Assembly (NCBI GenBank): GCA_001580565.1
Contig: LRBF01000268.1
Coordinates: 1-64,000, forward strand
Source of the DNA: Caballeronia megalochromosomata
GTDB lineage: Bacteria; Pseudomonadota; Gammaproteobacteria; Burkholderiales; Burkholderiaceae
Direction of reading: 5' to 3'
Length of the DNA: 64,000 nucleotides
Numbering within the stretch: the first letter of the stretch is position 1; each line of letters opens with the position of its first letter. Of the stretch, positions 54,432 to 63,728 are shown piece after piece. Under the pieces are notes generated by a model, which made no database searches, had not been told where the DNA came from, and saw only the letters and a program-made list of their open reading frames with translations. Position numbers and translations under genes: made by a program.

Positions 54432-56042
54432 TCAACCGCGTGAATGCAGCGCGATGATCTCCTGAAGATCGAGGTCGTGCTCCAGCGAATGCAGGATCTC
54501 ATCGTGAATTTCCCCTGCACGATGCATGCGCAGCAACTCCACGCGCCCGGCCGCGATCGCGGCGAGCACGACGTCGTAATGCGCATGGCGAGCCTCCGTC
54601 GGAAATTCCTCCATGTCCTGAAAGCGCTGGGAGAGTCCCGTGCGATATGTGTATTGCTCGAGCAGGCGCGGATGGATCACATTGCCCGCCGCGTCGCGCA
54701 CGAGCGGCTGGATCGCGGCCAGTTGCGCGGACTCCATGCGCGCCCATGCCTGCGGTTCGGTGAGATGCCGCGATGAGCGCTCATGGCCGCGCGCGAGCGA
54801 CAGCAACGCGATGAGCGGGCCGATCGTCGCGCCCTGCAGCAGCACCGTCACCAGAATCACCGCGAAGCCGGCGAACAGGATGAGATCGCGGCCCGGCATC
54901 GTTTCGGGCAAGGAGAGGGCGACTGCGAGCGTCACCACGCCGCGCATTCCCGCCCAGCTCACGACGGTGGCTGCCCGCCAGTCGGGAACGGCGGTGCGGG
55001 CTTCGTCGCCGTCAGCGCGCTTGCGGCCGGTGACGATCCACGCCATCCATTTCACCGCTTCGGTGCCGAATACCCACACGAAGCGCGACAGGATCACGAC
55101 GGCGATCACCGCGGCCGTCGCGGGCCCGAGCAGCGAGAATGCATCGCCGACGCCGCCGAGCCGCACCGCGATGCCGCGCAGCGACAAGCCGATCAGCACG
55201 AACACGAGCGCCTCCAGAACGAACACGACGACCTGCCAGAACGCCGTGCCGCGCATGCGCTGCGCCGCCGTGAACACTTCGTGCTGATGCCAGCCGACGA
55301 CCATGCCGCACGTGACCGTCGCGATGACGCTCGACACGCCGAGCTCTTCGCCCGCGATATAGCTGACCCACGACGTGAGCATCGACGTGGTGATGACGAG
55401 GTAATCGTCTTCGAGCGCGCGCAAGATCCTGACGGCGATGAAGCCCGCGACGATCCCGACCGCGATGCCGCCGAGCGCCAGTCCCGCGAAGGTCGCGACG
55501 GCGCGCGGTGCGCTGAAGACGCCGCTCATCGCGGCGACGAGCGCGAAGCGAAAGAGCACGAGACCCGCCGCATCGTTGAGCAGGCTTTCGCCTTCGAGCA
55601 GCACCATCAGACGGCGCGGCAGCGCGACGCGCTCGAGCACGGCCTTGGCGGCGACGGCGTCGGGCGGCGAGACGACGGCGCCGAGCGCGAAACACGCGGC
55701 CCACGGCAGCCCGGGCACGACGAGATGCACCGCAATGCCGACGACGAGCGTCGTGAACGCGACCGCGCCGATCGCGAGCAGCAGGATGCCGCTCAGATTG
55801 CGCTTGAAGTCGTCCCAAACAAAAAAGTACGCACCGTACATCAGGAGCGGCGGCAGGAACACGACGAGCACGAGCTCCGGGTCGAGTTCGAGATGCGGCA
55901 ATCCCGGCACGAACGCCATCGCGACACCGCCGACGAGCAGCGCGGCCGCGGGCGGCAGCCGCAAGCGCTTGGCAAGCACTTCGAGCGCGATGATCGCGAT
56001 CAGCGAGACGAGCACCAGATTGAATGCCGTAGCGGCGTGCAT
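54432..56042 (-). CDS. Na+/H+ antiporter, CPA1 family
   Basis: 536 residues from the ATG at 56042, with GAGGA upstream. Twelve or so membrane helices with the ND-motif equivalents GAVVSPPDAVAAKAVLE and GESLLNDAAGLVLF that mark NhaP/YjcE-type cation/proton antiporters, plus a C-terminal cytosolic domain of about 120 residues (MESAQLAAIQPLVRDAAG...). Exports Na+ (or K+) in exchange for protons. Its stop is 5 bp from the convergent subtilase-like gene. The NhaR-like regulator lies 3 kb away. Confidence 0.88.
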   Translation of the reverse strand: MHAATAFNLVLVSLIAIIALEVLAKRLRLPPAAALLVGGVAMAFVPGLPHLELDPELVLVVFLPPLLMYGAYFFVWDDFKRNLSGILLLAIGAVAFTTLVVGIAVHLVVPGLPWAACFALGAVVSPPDAVAAKAVLERVALPRRLMVLLEGESLLNDAAGLVLFRFALVAAMSGVFSAPRAVATFAGLALGGIAVGIVAGFIAVRILRALEDDYLVITTSMLTSWVSYIAGEELGVSSVIATVTCGMVVGWHQHEVFTAAQRMRGTAFWQVVVFVLEALVFVLIGLSLRGIAVRLGGVGDAFSLLGPATAAVIAVVILSRFVWVFGTEAVKWMAWIVTGRKRADGDEARTAVPDWRAATVVSWAGMRGVVTLAVALSLPETMPGRDLILFAGFAVILVTVLLQGATIGPLIALLSLARGHERSSRHLTEPQAWARMESAQLAAIQPLVRDAAGNVIHPRLLEQYTYRTGLSQRFQDMEEFPTEARHAHYDVVLAAIAAGRVELLRMHRAGEIHDEILHSLEHDLDLQEIIALHSRG

Positions 56043-56176
56043 GAATTGTCCTCGGGTTACGGTGAATTCTTGTGCTGCAATGCGCGGCGGCCCACGCAGG
56101 CGCCCCGCGTCGCGCTGCTAGCATCGATGCGGGCCGGGCCGCGAGCCGGGGTCATCGTATCTGAAAGGAAAGGAAA

Positions 56177-56401
56177 ATGAGACGAAAGTCGTCGGGCGTG
56201 GCGGTGGCGGCGGTGCTGGTGGGCGTCGCCGTGGCGGCCGTGTTGTATATCGCGAGTTTCGGCAGATCTCGTCATGCGGATGCGCCCGTGCCGGCGCCTT
56301 CCGCGTTGGCCGCGCAGGACGGCGTCGCGAGCGCGGCGGCTTTCGGCAACACGCCGATGCGCCCCGAATCCGCGCAGGGCGACCAGACCGCTGCGCGCTG
56401 A
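56177..56401 (+). CDS. Small single-pass membrane protein (74 aa)
   Basis: 74 residues, with AAAGGAAAGGAAA right before the ATG. One N-terminal hydrophobic helix (about 7-28) follows a basic start, then an Ala/Pro-rich polar tail likely in the periplasm. No domain recognised. Same strand as the GH15 gene 109 bp downstream. Confidence 0.55.
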   Translation: MRRKSSGVAVAAVLVGVAVAAVLYIASFGRSRHADAPVPAPSALAAQDGVASAAAFGNTPMRPESAQGDQTAAR

Positions 56402-56509
56402 CGCGGCGTCCAGTCTTTGTCGCGGGTGTCAAACATGGCACGCTCGACAGGAATATGACTTGCTGCCCGCCTGACGATGCCAATGCAGGCTCGCCGGGAG
56501 CACATCGCG

Positions 56510-58360
56510 ATGGGACACCATCCCCAGCAGGTTCCACCCGCCGCACTGCCCGTCGACGGGCGCGGCATGATCGGCAACATGAAGACGGCGGCGCTCGTGT
56601 CGCTGTCCGGCGCGATCGATTTCATGTGCTTTCCGCGCATCGACTCGCCCACGCTCTTCGCCGCGCTGCTCGACCACGAACACGGCGGCGCTTTCTCGAT
56701 CACGCCGCGCGCGCGTCATGCCGACCATCGTGTCAATGTCAAGCAGATGTATCTGCCCGAAACGAATGTGCTGCTCACGCGTTTCATGACCGACGACGGC
56801 GTGTGCGAACTGCTCGATCTGATGCCTATCGCATCGAATGCATCCCGCGCCGATCCTGTGCCGAACTGCGTGCTGCGCATCGTGCGGCTTGTGTACGGAC
56901 ACATGACGCTCGACGTGCGCTGCGATCCCCGTTTCGACTATGCGCGCGCGAAGCACACGGCGCAGGCGGTGGAGCAGGGCGTCGAATTCATCGCCGCCGA
57001 TGGCTCGCCGCCCTTGCGCCTTCTCGCGAACGTGCCGCTCGCCATCGAAGCGCAGGGCGCATGCGCCACGCTGGAATTCGAGGAGGGCGATTGCGCATGC
57101 TTCACGCTCGGCGAGGCGAACGGGCTCGCCGACATCGAAGCGAACCACGATGCGATCCTCACCGACACCATCGACTACTGGAAGGCGTGGTCGTCGCGTT
57201 CGACGTATCGCGGGCGCTATCGCGAAGTCGTGTTGCGCTCGGCGCTGACCCTCAAGCTTCTGAGTTCGGAGGAATTCGGCGCGATCGTCGCCGCGCCGAC
57301 TTTCGGCCTGCCCGAGGCGCAGGACGGCTCGCGCCGCTGGGACTATCGCTTCACCTGGATACGCGACGCCGCGTTCTCCGTGTACGCGCTGCTGCGCCTC
57401 GGCTACACCGGCGAGGCGGAACGCTTCATGAAATGGATCGCCGAGCGCAGCCGCGATTGCAGCAAGCACGGCCAGTTGCGCGTGATGTACTCGGTCGACG
57501 GCACCGACGCGCTCGCGGAGAGCGCATTGACGAGCCTCGTGGGCGACGTGCCGGGACACGTGGTCGTCGGCAACGAGGCGCGCGACCAGACCCAGCTCGA
57601 TGTCTACGGCGCGCTGCTCGATTCGGTCTACCTCTACAACAAGTACGGCGCGGCCATTTCCTACGAAGGCTGGCGGCACGTCACGCGCACGGTCGATTAC
57701 GTCGTCGAACATTGGCGCGAGGCCGACAGCGGCATCTGGGAGTTCCGCAACGGCACGCGCGCGCTCCTGCATTCGCGCCTGATGTGCTGGGTGACGGTGG
57801 ACCGCGCGCTGCGGCTGGCCGAAAAGCGCTCGCTGCCCGCGCCGCTCGCGAACTGGTTCAGGACGCGCGACGAGATTCATCGCGACATCCACGAACAGTT
57901 CTGGAACGATGACATTCGGAGCTTTGTACAGACACCGGGCTCGGCCACGCTCGACGCCTCTGCGCTGATGATGCCGCTCGTGCGCTTCATCGGCCCGAAA
58001 GATCCGCGCTGGATCGGCACGCTCGATGCGATCGGCCGCGAGTTGCGCGTCGATCCGCTGATCTTCCGCTATACGCGCGGCTCGACGCTCGACGGTCTGC
58101 CCGGCACGGAAGGTGGTTTCTCCGCCTGCTCTTTCTGGTATGCGGAGGCGCTCGCGCGCGCGGGACGGGTGGACGAGGGGCGGCTCGTCTTCGAGAAGAT
58201 GCTGGCCTACGCGAACCATGTCGGGCTTTTCTCGGAGGAAGTGGCGACGAACGGCGAGGCGCTCGGCAATTTTCCGCAGGCGCTGACGCATCTCGCGCTC
58301 ATCAGCGCGGCGTATCAACTCGACCGGAACCTCGACCGCGTGCACGTGCCCTGGACCTGA
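56510..58360 (+). CDS. Glycoside hydrolase family 15 protein (glucoamylase/trehalase-like)
   Basis: 616 residues from the ATG at 56510, with GGGAG upstream; ATG 56477 adds 11 residues. An N-terminal beta-sandwich (about 10-240; GNMKTAALVSLSGAIDFMCFPRIDSPTLFAALLD is split over its start) precedes an (alpha/alpha)6 barrel with WDYRFTWIRDAAFSVYALLRLG (W277, D278) and EGGFSACSFWYAEAL (catalytic-type Glu). Bacterial intracellular GH15 members include trehalases and glucodextranases, hydrolysing alpha-glucosides by inversion. No signal peptide, so cytosolic. dhaL-dhaK follow by 54 bp, suggesting co-transcription. Confidence 0.88.
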   Translation: MGHHPQQVPPAALPVDGRGMIGNMKTAALVSLSGAIDFMCFPRIDSPTLFAALLDHEHGGAFSITPRARHADHRVNVKQMYLPETNVLLTRFMTDDGVCELLDLMPIASNASRADPVPNCVLRIVRLVYGHMTLDVRCDPRFDYARAKHTAQAVEQGVEFIAADGSPPLRLLANVPLAIEAQGACATLEFEEGDCACFTLGEANGLADIEANHDAILTDTIDYWKAWSSRSTYRGRYREVVLRSALTLKLLSSEEFGAIVAAPTFGLPEAQDGSRRWDYRFTWIRDAAFSVYALLRLGYTGEAERFMKWIAERSRDCSKHGQLRVMYSVDGTDALAESALTSLVGDVPGHVVVGNEARDQTQLDVYGALLDSVYLYNKYGAAISYEGWRHVTRTVDYVVEHWREADSGIWEFRNGTRALLHSRLMCWVTVDRALRLAEKRSLPAPLANWFRTRDEIHRDIHEQFWNDDIRSFVQTPGSATLDASALMMPLVRFIGPKDPRWIGTLDAIGRELRVDPLIFRYTRGSTLDGLPGTEGGFSACSFWYAEALARAGRVDEGRLVFEKMLAYANHVGLFSEEVATNGEALGNFPQALTHLALISAAYQLDRNLDRVHVPWT

Positions 58361-58414
58361 TCGATCTGCGTGTATCCTTTCAGTTCACGCTGAGCGCGAA
58401 CGGAGGACAGGCGG

Positions 58415-59044
58415 ATGAACGGCAAGACGGTCATGACGTGCATCGACGCGGCGCATGCGTCGCTCAAGGAACATGCCGACGAACTCGCCTCACTCGATCA
58501 GGCGATCGGCGACGGCGATCACATCATCAACCTGCTGCGCGGCATGGATGCGCTCTCCGCCATGCGTGCGCAGATCGAAGCAGACGCCTTCGCGCCCGCG
58601 CTCAAGCTCGCGGCGGCGAAGGTGCTGTCGACGGTCGGCGGCTCGTCCGGGCCACTGTTCTTTTCGATGCTGACGGGCATGGCGAAGACATCGACCGACG
58701 CTGACGGCGTCGCCGGTTTCGCGCGCGCGTTCGCGGCGGGCGTCGAGGCCGTCGGCCAGCGCGGCAAGACGGGCACCGGCAGCAAGACGATGATGGATGT
58801 GCTCATTCCCGTCGCCGAACGTTTCACCGCAATGGCCGATGCGGGCGCTTCGAAGCAGGATGTGCTGGAGGAATTGCCGCGCATCGCAGAACAAAACATG
58901 CTCGCGACGCGCGACATGCTCGCCACGAAGGGACGCGCATCGTTTCTCGGCGAACGCTCGCGCGGCCATATCGATCCGGGCGCGCGATCGAGCCAGCTCA
59001 TGATCGAAGCCGTCTGCGCGCGACTCGCGCAAGGCGATGCCTGA
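58415..59044 (+). CDS. dhaL: Dihydroxyacetone kinase subunit DhaL
   Basis: 209 residues, with GGAGG before the ATG. The nucleotide-binding all-helical DhaL fold: SLDQAIGDGDHIINLLRGM carries the Asp residues coordinating Mg-ADP, and VGGSSGPLFFSMLTGM and GQRGKTGTGSKTMMDVL the phosphate-binding loops. In PTS-linked enzymes DhaL keeps a bound ADP recharged by DhaM. Order dhaL then dhaK is less usual, and no dhaM is in the window. Confidence 0.9.
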   Translation: MNGKTVMTCIDAAHASLKEHADELASLDQAIGDGDHIINLLRGMDALSAMRAQIEADAFAPALKLAAAKVLSTVGGSSGPLFFSMLTGMAKTSTDADGVAGFARAFAAGVEAVGQRGKTGTGSKTMMDVLIPVAERFTAMADAGASKQDVLEELPRIAEQNMLATRDMLATKGRASFLGERSRGHIDPGARSSQLMIEAVCARLAQGDA

Positions 59045-59066
59045 ACACAAAAAAGGAGCAGGGGAC

Positions 59067-60056
59067 ATGAAGAAGTTCATCAATCGCGTCGATGATTACC
59101 TGAGCGAGAGTCTCGCGGGCTTCGCCGCGGCGCATGCGGATCTCGTGACCGTCAACGTCGATCCGCTCTATATCGTGCGCAAGACGCTGAAGCCGGGCAA
59201 GGTTGCGATCATCTCGGGCGGCGGCTCGGGGCACGAGCCGTTGCACGGCGGCTTCGTCGGACACGGCATGCTCGATGCCGCGTGCCCCGGTCAGGTCTTC
59301 ACATCGCCGACGCCCGATCAGATGATGGCCGCGGCACAGGCAGCGGATACGGGCGCGGGCGTGCTGTTCATCGTGAAGAATTATTCAGGCGACCTGATGA
59401 ACTTCGAGATGGCGTCCGAGCTATGCGAGATGTCGAACGCGTCGGTGCTCGTCAACGATGATGTCGCCGTCGAAAACTCCAGTTTCACGACGGGACGGCG
59501 CGGTGTCGCGGGCACGGTGATCGTCGAGAAGCTCGTCGGCAGTTTTGCGGAAACCGGCGCCGATCTGCAGGCGTGCCGGGCGTTCGGTGAGCGCGTGGTG
59601 GCGCGGATCGCGTCGATGGGCGTGGCCTTTTCGAGCTGCACGGTGCCGGCCGCGGGCAAACCGACCTTCACGCTCGGCGACGATGAAATCGAGATCGGCG
59701 TGGGCATTCACGGTGAGCCGGGACGCAGACGGGCGAAGTTCGAGACGGCGAACGCAATCGCGGATGAATTGCTTGCGGCGATCGTCGAGGACCTGAAACC
59801 GGCGGCGGATGCGCCGTTGCTCTTGCTCGTCAATGGGCTGGGCGGCACGGCATTGTCGGAGCTCTATCTGCTCTACGATTCGGCGCGCAGATGGCTCGAC
59901 GGGCGCGGGTTGAGCGTTGCGCGTTCTCAGGTGGGCGCGCTGACGACATCGCTTGAAATGGCGGGCGCGTCGATCACGCTCTGTACGCTCGATGAGGAGT
60001 TGATGAGGCACTGGGATAGTCCGGTGCATACGGCGGGATTGCGTTGGGGGATGTGA
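59067..60056 (+). CDS. dhaK: Dihydroxyacetone kinase subunit DhaK
   Basis: 329 residues from the ATG at 59067, with AGGAG upstream. GSGHEPLHGGFVG binds the substrate, and the covalent hemiaminal His is in GVGIHGEPG (H215, E. coli His218 equivalent). Phosphorylates dihydroxyacetone, or a related C3/C4 ketose, using DhaL-bound nucleotide. Follows dhaL by 22 bp. Without DhaM nearby the phosphoryl donor is open. Confidence 0.92.
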   Translation: MKKFINRVDDYLSESLAGFAAAHADLVTVNVDPLYIVRKTLKPGKVAIISGGGSGHEPLHGGFVGHGMLDAACPGQVFTSPTPDQMMAAAQAADTGAGVLFIVKNYSGDLMNFEMASELCEMSNASVLVNDDVAVENSSFTTGRRGVAGTVIVEKLVGSFAETGADLQACRAFGERVVARIASMGVAFSSCTVPAAGKPTFTLGDDEIEIGVGIHGEPGRRRAKFETANAIADELLAAIVEDLKPAADAPLLLLVNGLGGTALSELYLLYDSARRWLDGRGLSVARSQVGALTTSLEMAGASITLCTLDEELMRHWDSPVHTAGLRWGM

Positions 60057-60338
60057 GGTTCTGTCTGGCGAACACGAGATTAGGACATAGCCGCTACAAA
60101 CAAAAAATTTGCTAATTTATGTTATGTCAAATAACGGACACACTGATCAGTCATCCATAATTTCCATGGGATACCCATATCGGTGGACAGATGTCCGCTT
60201 GGCCCCCATGCCCTGATAGAGAGCGAGAGACCGCTGCCGAAGCCCGCGTCAAACCGCCGCTCCGAAACCCCCCATCAAAAAATTTCGCCTGAAAACTCGC
60301 ACAATGCGAAAGTTTCCCCTATAATGCGCGGCTTCCGT
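60057..60338 (+). other. AT-richer intergenic region between dhaK and tRNA-Val
   Basis: The first half (about 60080-60180) is clearly AT-richer than the surroundings, and a small inverted repeat TGGACA/TGTCC lies around 60184-60194. No integrase or other gene remains. It may be a decayed insertion scar beside the tRNA or an ordinary spacer. Confidence 0.3.
60320..60325 (+). promoter_or_regulatory. -10 element of the tRNA-Val promoter
   Basis: A consensus TATAAT followed by a GC-rich discriminator (GCGCGGC), typical of stable-RNA promoters under stringent control. The -35 at the expected distance is weak. Confidence 0.6.
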
Positions 60339-60415
60339 AGGCTCGTAGCTCAGCTGGTTAGAGCACCACCTTGACATGGTGGGGGTCGTTGGTTCGAGTC
60401 CAATCGAGCCTACCA
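60339..60415 (+). tRNA. tRNA-Val (GAC)
   Basis: 77 nt including an encoded CCA (60413-60415). The acceptor AGGCTCG pairs with CGAGCCT, the D arm is GCTC-AGCTGGTTA-GAGC, the anticodon loop TTGACAT gives anticodon GAC (60373-60375), and the T arm includes GGTTCGAGTCC. Reads the valine codons GUC and GUU. Confidence 0.95.
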
Positions 60416-60426
60416 GCGACATTCAA

Positions 60427-60465
60427 ACGCATCACGGCGATCCGTATCGCCGTGGTGCGTTTTTC
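60427..60465 (+). terminator. Terminator of the tRNA-Val gene
   Basis: A 14-bp stem (60427-60440 with 60447-60460, one G-U) with a 6-nt loop, then TTTTC. It starts 12 bp after the tRNA and could also act against the convergent minus-strand gene. Confidence 0.88.
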
Positions 60466-60491
60466 ATTTGCGCGCGGTTTTCAGCGGCGCG

Positions 60492-60710
60492 TCAATCCCA
60501 GCAATTGCGGAACGCCACCGCAACGATCACCGGCACGGTGAGCACGAGCGGAATGGCGAAATACGGGATTTCCAGATGGACGATCCACGTATAGATCAGC
60601 CAGGCCACGCCCAGCGCGAGCGTGGCGATGCCGATGAGCGCCGTCAGCACGTTGAGCGTGCGAGGCGACATCTGCTTGCGGGAGGTTTCATTGCCCGAAG
60701 GAGTTTCCAT
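60492..60710 (-). CDS. Small two-helix membrane protein (72 aa)
   Basis: 72 residues. A polar N-terminus (about 20 residues) precedes two hydrophobic helices (NVLTALIGIATLALGVAWLIYTW and IPLVLTVPVIVAVAF). No family recognised. An internal ATG at 60671 could be the true start, as neither has a strong ribosome-binding site. Convergent with the tRNA-Val gene. Confidence 0.55.
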   Translation of the reverse strand: METPSGNETSRKQMSPRTLNVLTALIGIATLALGVAWLIYTWIVHLEIPYFAIPLVLTVPVIVAVAFRNCWD

Positions 60711-60804
60711 GGCGGCGGGCGCATTCGAGCGCGAGACAGGTACCTCTCGATTTTATACCGCCCTGCCCGCCGCGCCAGTTCGTTTCGGAGCCTTCGAGCC
60801 GGCT

Positions 60805-62145
60805 TCAGACGTGAAACAGTTGCGCCACGAGCGCCGCGCCCAGGAACGTCCCCGCGTTCGCGACGAACGACACGAGCACGATGCGCCAGCCGAGCCTTCT
60901 GAACGCCGGAATGTCCTTCGCGATCGAAAGGCCCGCGAAGGTCAGCATCGGCGTCGTCACGCCGAGGAAGTCGTTTTGCGCGCTCGCGGCTGCGATCTGC
61001 GCGCCCCACGGGCACCACGGCGAGGTCAGGAACATCGCCACGATCGACACCCAGCACACCGCCGGAATCTTGCGGCCGGTCGCCTGCGCGATCGCGTCGC
61101 CGACGATCGTCGCGAGCACCATCACCGCCATGCCGGGCAGGCCTTGCAGCGGCGTCGTGCCGTGCGTGATCCAGTCGGCGACGAGCGCCATCACCGCGGT
61201 CACGCCCCATGCAAGCATCTTGCCGCCGTAGCCGAGATGCGGCGCCTCGGTTTGCACATCGCCCAGTTTCGGCGCCGATGCAGCCGTCTCATGCGTGCTC
61301 GACGCCTTCGTCGTGCGGCCGATGAGCGGCTCCAGCAGCCGATAGCCCCAGACGGCCATCGGCAGCGAGATGAAGAGCGTGAAGTACGTGCCGATGGTCG
61401 TCGTGATGAGATTGCTCGCCGCCGCGAACGTCAGCACGGATTTCGCCGTCTCCGGGTCCTGTTGCGCGGCGATCGCCCCCGACGCCGCCGCCATCATGCT
61501 GCCGGAGCCGACGCCCGAGCCCATTGCGAGCGCGAGCGGATGAAAGACATGCAGACTCGCGACGAAGCCCGCGAAGATCGCGATGAACACCGCCCCGAAC
61601 ACCGTCCCCGTCAGATATTCGGCGAGCACGCCGCGTCCTTCTGCCGAATCCATGCCGTACTTCTCGCCGATGATCGCCAGGCTCGGTTCGCGGCCGACAG
61701 AAAACGTCGCGCCGATCGCCTCGCGCTTGATGCCGAGCAGGAGCGCGAGCGGCAAGCCGAGCAGGATCGTGCCGACGAAGTGGCCGAGTTCCTGAAACGC
61801 GAGCGCCCAGCCCGCCGCGGCGAGCTTCGGCAATGCGCTGCCGACCATCAGCCCGAGCTTCGCGACGAACAGCAGGAGCGCGGGTTGGAGAATCGCGGCC
61901 GCCTGGAACTGACTGCGCACGTCGAGCCGCGCCGGGCTTTTCCAGCGCTCGGAAACGAGCCCGAGCGCGGCTCCGAGCAGGAGCGCCCAGATCATCGGGA
62001 GCAGAACGACCTTGCCCGGGCCGATCCTGAACGTGAACGACCCGATGAACTCCGCGATCAACAGAATGACCGCCGCATAGAAAAAGAGCTTCGCGGTTCT
62101 CAGGCCGCTTCCTTGCGCGCGATCCGCGCTCAACGTGCTTTGCAT
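60805..62145 (-). CDS. DUF3100 family membrane protein (putative transporter)
   Basis: 446 residues from the ATG at 62145, with GGGGAGAAG upstream. About ten to twelve membrane helices, with Gly/Ser-rich re-entrant-like segments (LALAMGSGVGSGSMMAAASGAIAA, LVADWITHG) that recall secondary transporters. Family function is not established. It lies 56 bp downstream of an aldehyde dehydrogenase gene and, beyond it, a 6PGDH-type dehydrogenase, all on the same strand, so it may import the substrate of that short pathway. Confidence 0.75.
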   Translation of the reverse strand: MQSTLSADRAQGSGLRTAKLFFYAAVILLIAEFIGSFTFRIGPGKVVLLPMIWALLLGAALGLVSERWKSPARLDVRSQFQAAAILQPALLLFVAKLGLMVGSALPKLAAAGWALAFQELGHFVGTILLGLPLALLLGIKREAIGATFSVGREPSLAIIGEKYGMDSAEGRGVLAEYLTGTVFGAVFIAIFAGFVASLHVFHPLALAMGSGVGSGSMMAAASGAIAAQQDPETAKSVLTFAAASNLITTTIGTYFTLFISLPMAVWGYRLLEPLIGRTTKASSTHETAASAPKLGDVQTEAPHLGYGGKMLAWGVTAVMALVADWITHGTTPLQGLPGMAVMVLATIVGDAIAQATGRKIPAVCWVSIVAMFLTSPWCPWGAQIAAASAQNDFLGVTTPMLTFAGLSIAKDIPAFRRLGWRIVLVSFVANAGTFLGAALVAQLFHV

Positions 62146-62201
62146 TCTCTTCTCCCCTTGATTGCCCGCGCTGCCTTCGTGGTGACGCGCGGGCGCGTGG
62201 C

Positions 62202-63713
62202 TCACAGATAGCCGAACGTGGTTGCCGGATCCTTCGCCGTTTCGACCCACACGCTCTTGGTCTGCGTGTATTCGTAAAGCGCTTCGACGCCGCTGGACCG
62301 GCCGTAGCCGCTCAAACCATAACCGCCGAACGGCGACGCGACGTTGATCGTCTTGTAGCCGTTGATCCAGAACGTACCCGCATCGACCTGGCTCGCGACG
62401 CGATGCGAACGCGCGACGTCGCCGGTCCATACTGCGCCCGCGAGACCGAAGTCGGTGTCGTTGGCGATCGCGACGGCCTCCTCTTCCGTGTCGAACGGAA
62501 TCGCCGCGACCACGGGCCCGAAGATTTCCGTGCGCGCCACGTCCATGTCATTGGTCACGCCGGCGAGCACGGTGGGCGCGACGAAGTAGCCCGCGTCCGA
62601 GCGTTCGGCCGAGCCTGCCGCGAGCGTCGCGCCAGCGGCGATGCCCTTGCCGATCATCGACATCACGTGATCGTACTGCTTGCGATTATTGATCGGGCCG
62701 ACTTCGGTGGTGTCGTCGAGCGGTGCACCGACCTTGATCTTTTTCGCGCCCGCGGCGACCATCGCGACGAATTCGTCATAGACCGAACGCTGCACGAGCA
62801 GACGCGAGCCCGCGACGCAGCTTTGCCCCGCGCCCGCAAAAATCGCCGCTTGCGCGGTCAGTGCGGCGCGCTTGAGATCCGCATCGGCGAAGATGATGTT
62901 GGCTGACTTGCCGCCCAGTTCCAGCACGCACGGCAGCACGCGTTTGGCCGCGCTCTCGGCAATGCGCGCGCCCGTTCCCGGCGAGCCGACGAACACGACT
63001 TTTTTCACCGCCTTGTGCGCAATGGCCGACTGCGCGACGGTGTGTCCCAGCCCCGCGAGCACGTTGATGAGCCCCTTCGGCGCGCCGCCGCGCTCGGCCA
63101 GCAGGCCGATGACGAGCGACGTGAACGGCGTCAGTTCCGACGGCTTGAGCAGCACCGCATTGCCCATCGAAATGGCGGGCGCGACCTGCCAGCCGCACGT
63201 GAAAACGGGCGCATTCCATGGCGTGATCTGCAGCACGGTGCCCGCCGGTTCGCGGCGCGTGTAATTCAGATGCGAGCTCGGCACGGGGATGACGTCGCCA
63301 TAGAACTTGTCGGCCCAGCCGCCGTAATACTCGAACATCTCGGCGACCTTCGCGACTTCACCGCGGCAATCGCGAATTGGCTTGCCCGAGCCGAGCGACT
63401 CCAGCCGTGCGATCGGTTCCGCTTCCTTGCGGATCTCGCGCGCGATCTCGAACATCACGCGCCCGCGCGCCGCATGCGTGAGCGCCCACCACTGCTTTTG
63501 CGCACGCGTGGCCGCTGCCGCCGCCTGCTCGACGACGGCCGCGCCGCTGTCCTTGTACGCGAGACTGGGCTTGCCCGTGGCGGCGTCGTGAAGCTGGATG
63601 GTGTCGCCCGCGCCTTCGATCAACTCGCCGCCGACATACGAGCCGATCGTCTTCGCGTTGGGAAAGAAATGGGCGAATGCCCCGAGAAGCTGTTCCGCTG
63701 CGTTGTATTCCAT
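62202..63713 (-). CDS. Aldehyde dehydrogenase family protein
   Basis: 503 residues. NAD(P)+-dependent ALDH with all active residues: TPWNAPVF (oxyanion Asn), VFVGSPGTG (nucleotide loop), VLELGGKSANI (general-base Glu) and AGAGQSCVAG with nucleophile Cys299; the C-terminal PFGGYGLSGYGR is typical. Oxidises an aldehyde to the acid; substrate unknown. Same-strand neighbours are a HIBADH-type dehydrogenase 15 bp upstream and a DUF3100 membrane protein 56 bp downstream, implying a small catabolic operon. Confidence 0.9.
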   Translation of the reverse strand: MEYNAAEQLLGAFAHFFPNAKTIGSYVGGELIEGAGDTIQLHDAATGKPSLAYKDSGAAVVEQAAAAATRAQKQWWALTHAARGRVMFEIAREIRKEAEPIARLESLGSGKPIRDCRGEVAKVAEMFEYYGGWADKFYGDVIPVPSSHLNYTRREPAGTVLQITPWNAPVFTCGWQVAPAISMGNAVLLKPSELTPFTSLVIGLLAERGGAPKGLINVLAGLGHTVAQSAIAHKAVKKVVFVGSPGTGARIAESAAKRVLPCVLELGGKSANIIFADADLKRAALTAQAAIFAGAGQSCVAGSRLLVQRSVYDEFVAMVAAGAKKIKVGAPLDDTTEVGPINNRKQYDHVMSMIGKGIAAGATLAAGSAERSDAGYFVAPTVLAGVTNDMDVARTEIFGPVVAAIPFDTEEEAVAIANDTDFGLAGAVWTGDVARSHRVASQVDAGTFWINGYKTINVASPFGGYGLSGYGRSSGVEALYEYTQTKSVWVETAKDPATTFGYL

Positions 63714-63728
63714 GTCCGGAGTGTCCTC

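Noticed and set aside
60622-62211. 529-codon open frame opposite the DUF3100 gene
   Set aside because: Very Arg-rich, no start signal, and the opposite strand encodes a clear polytopic membrane protein.
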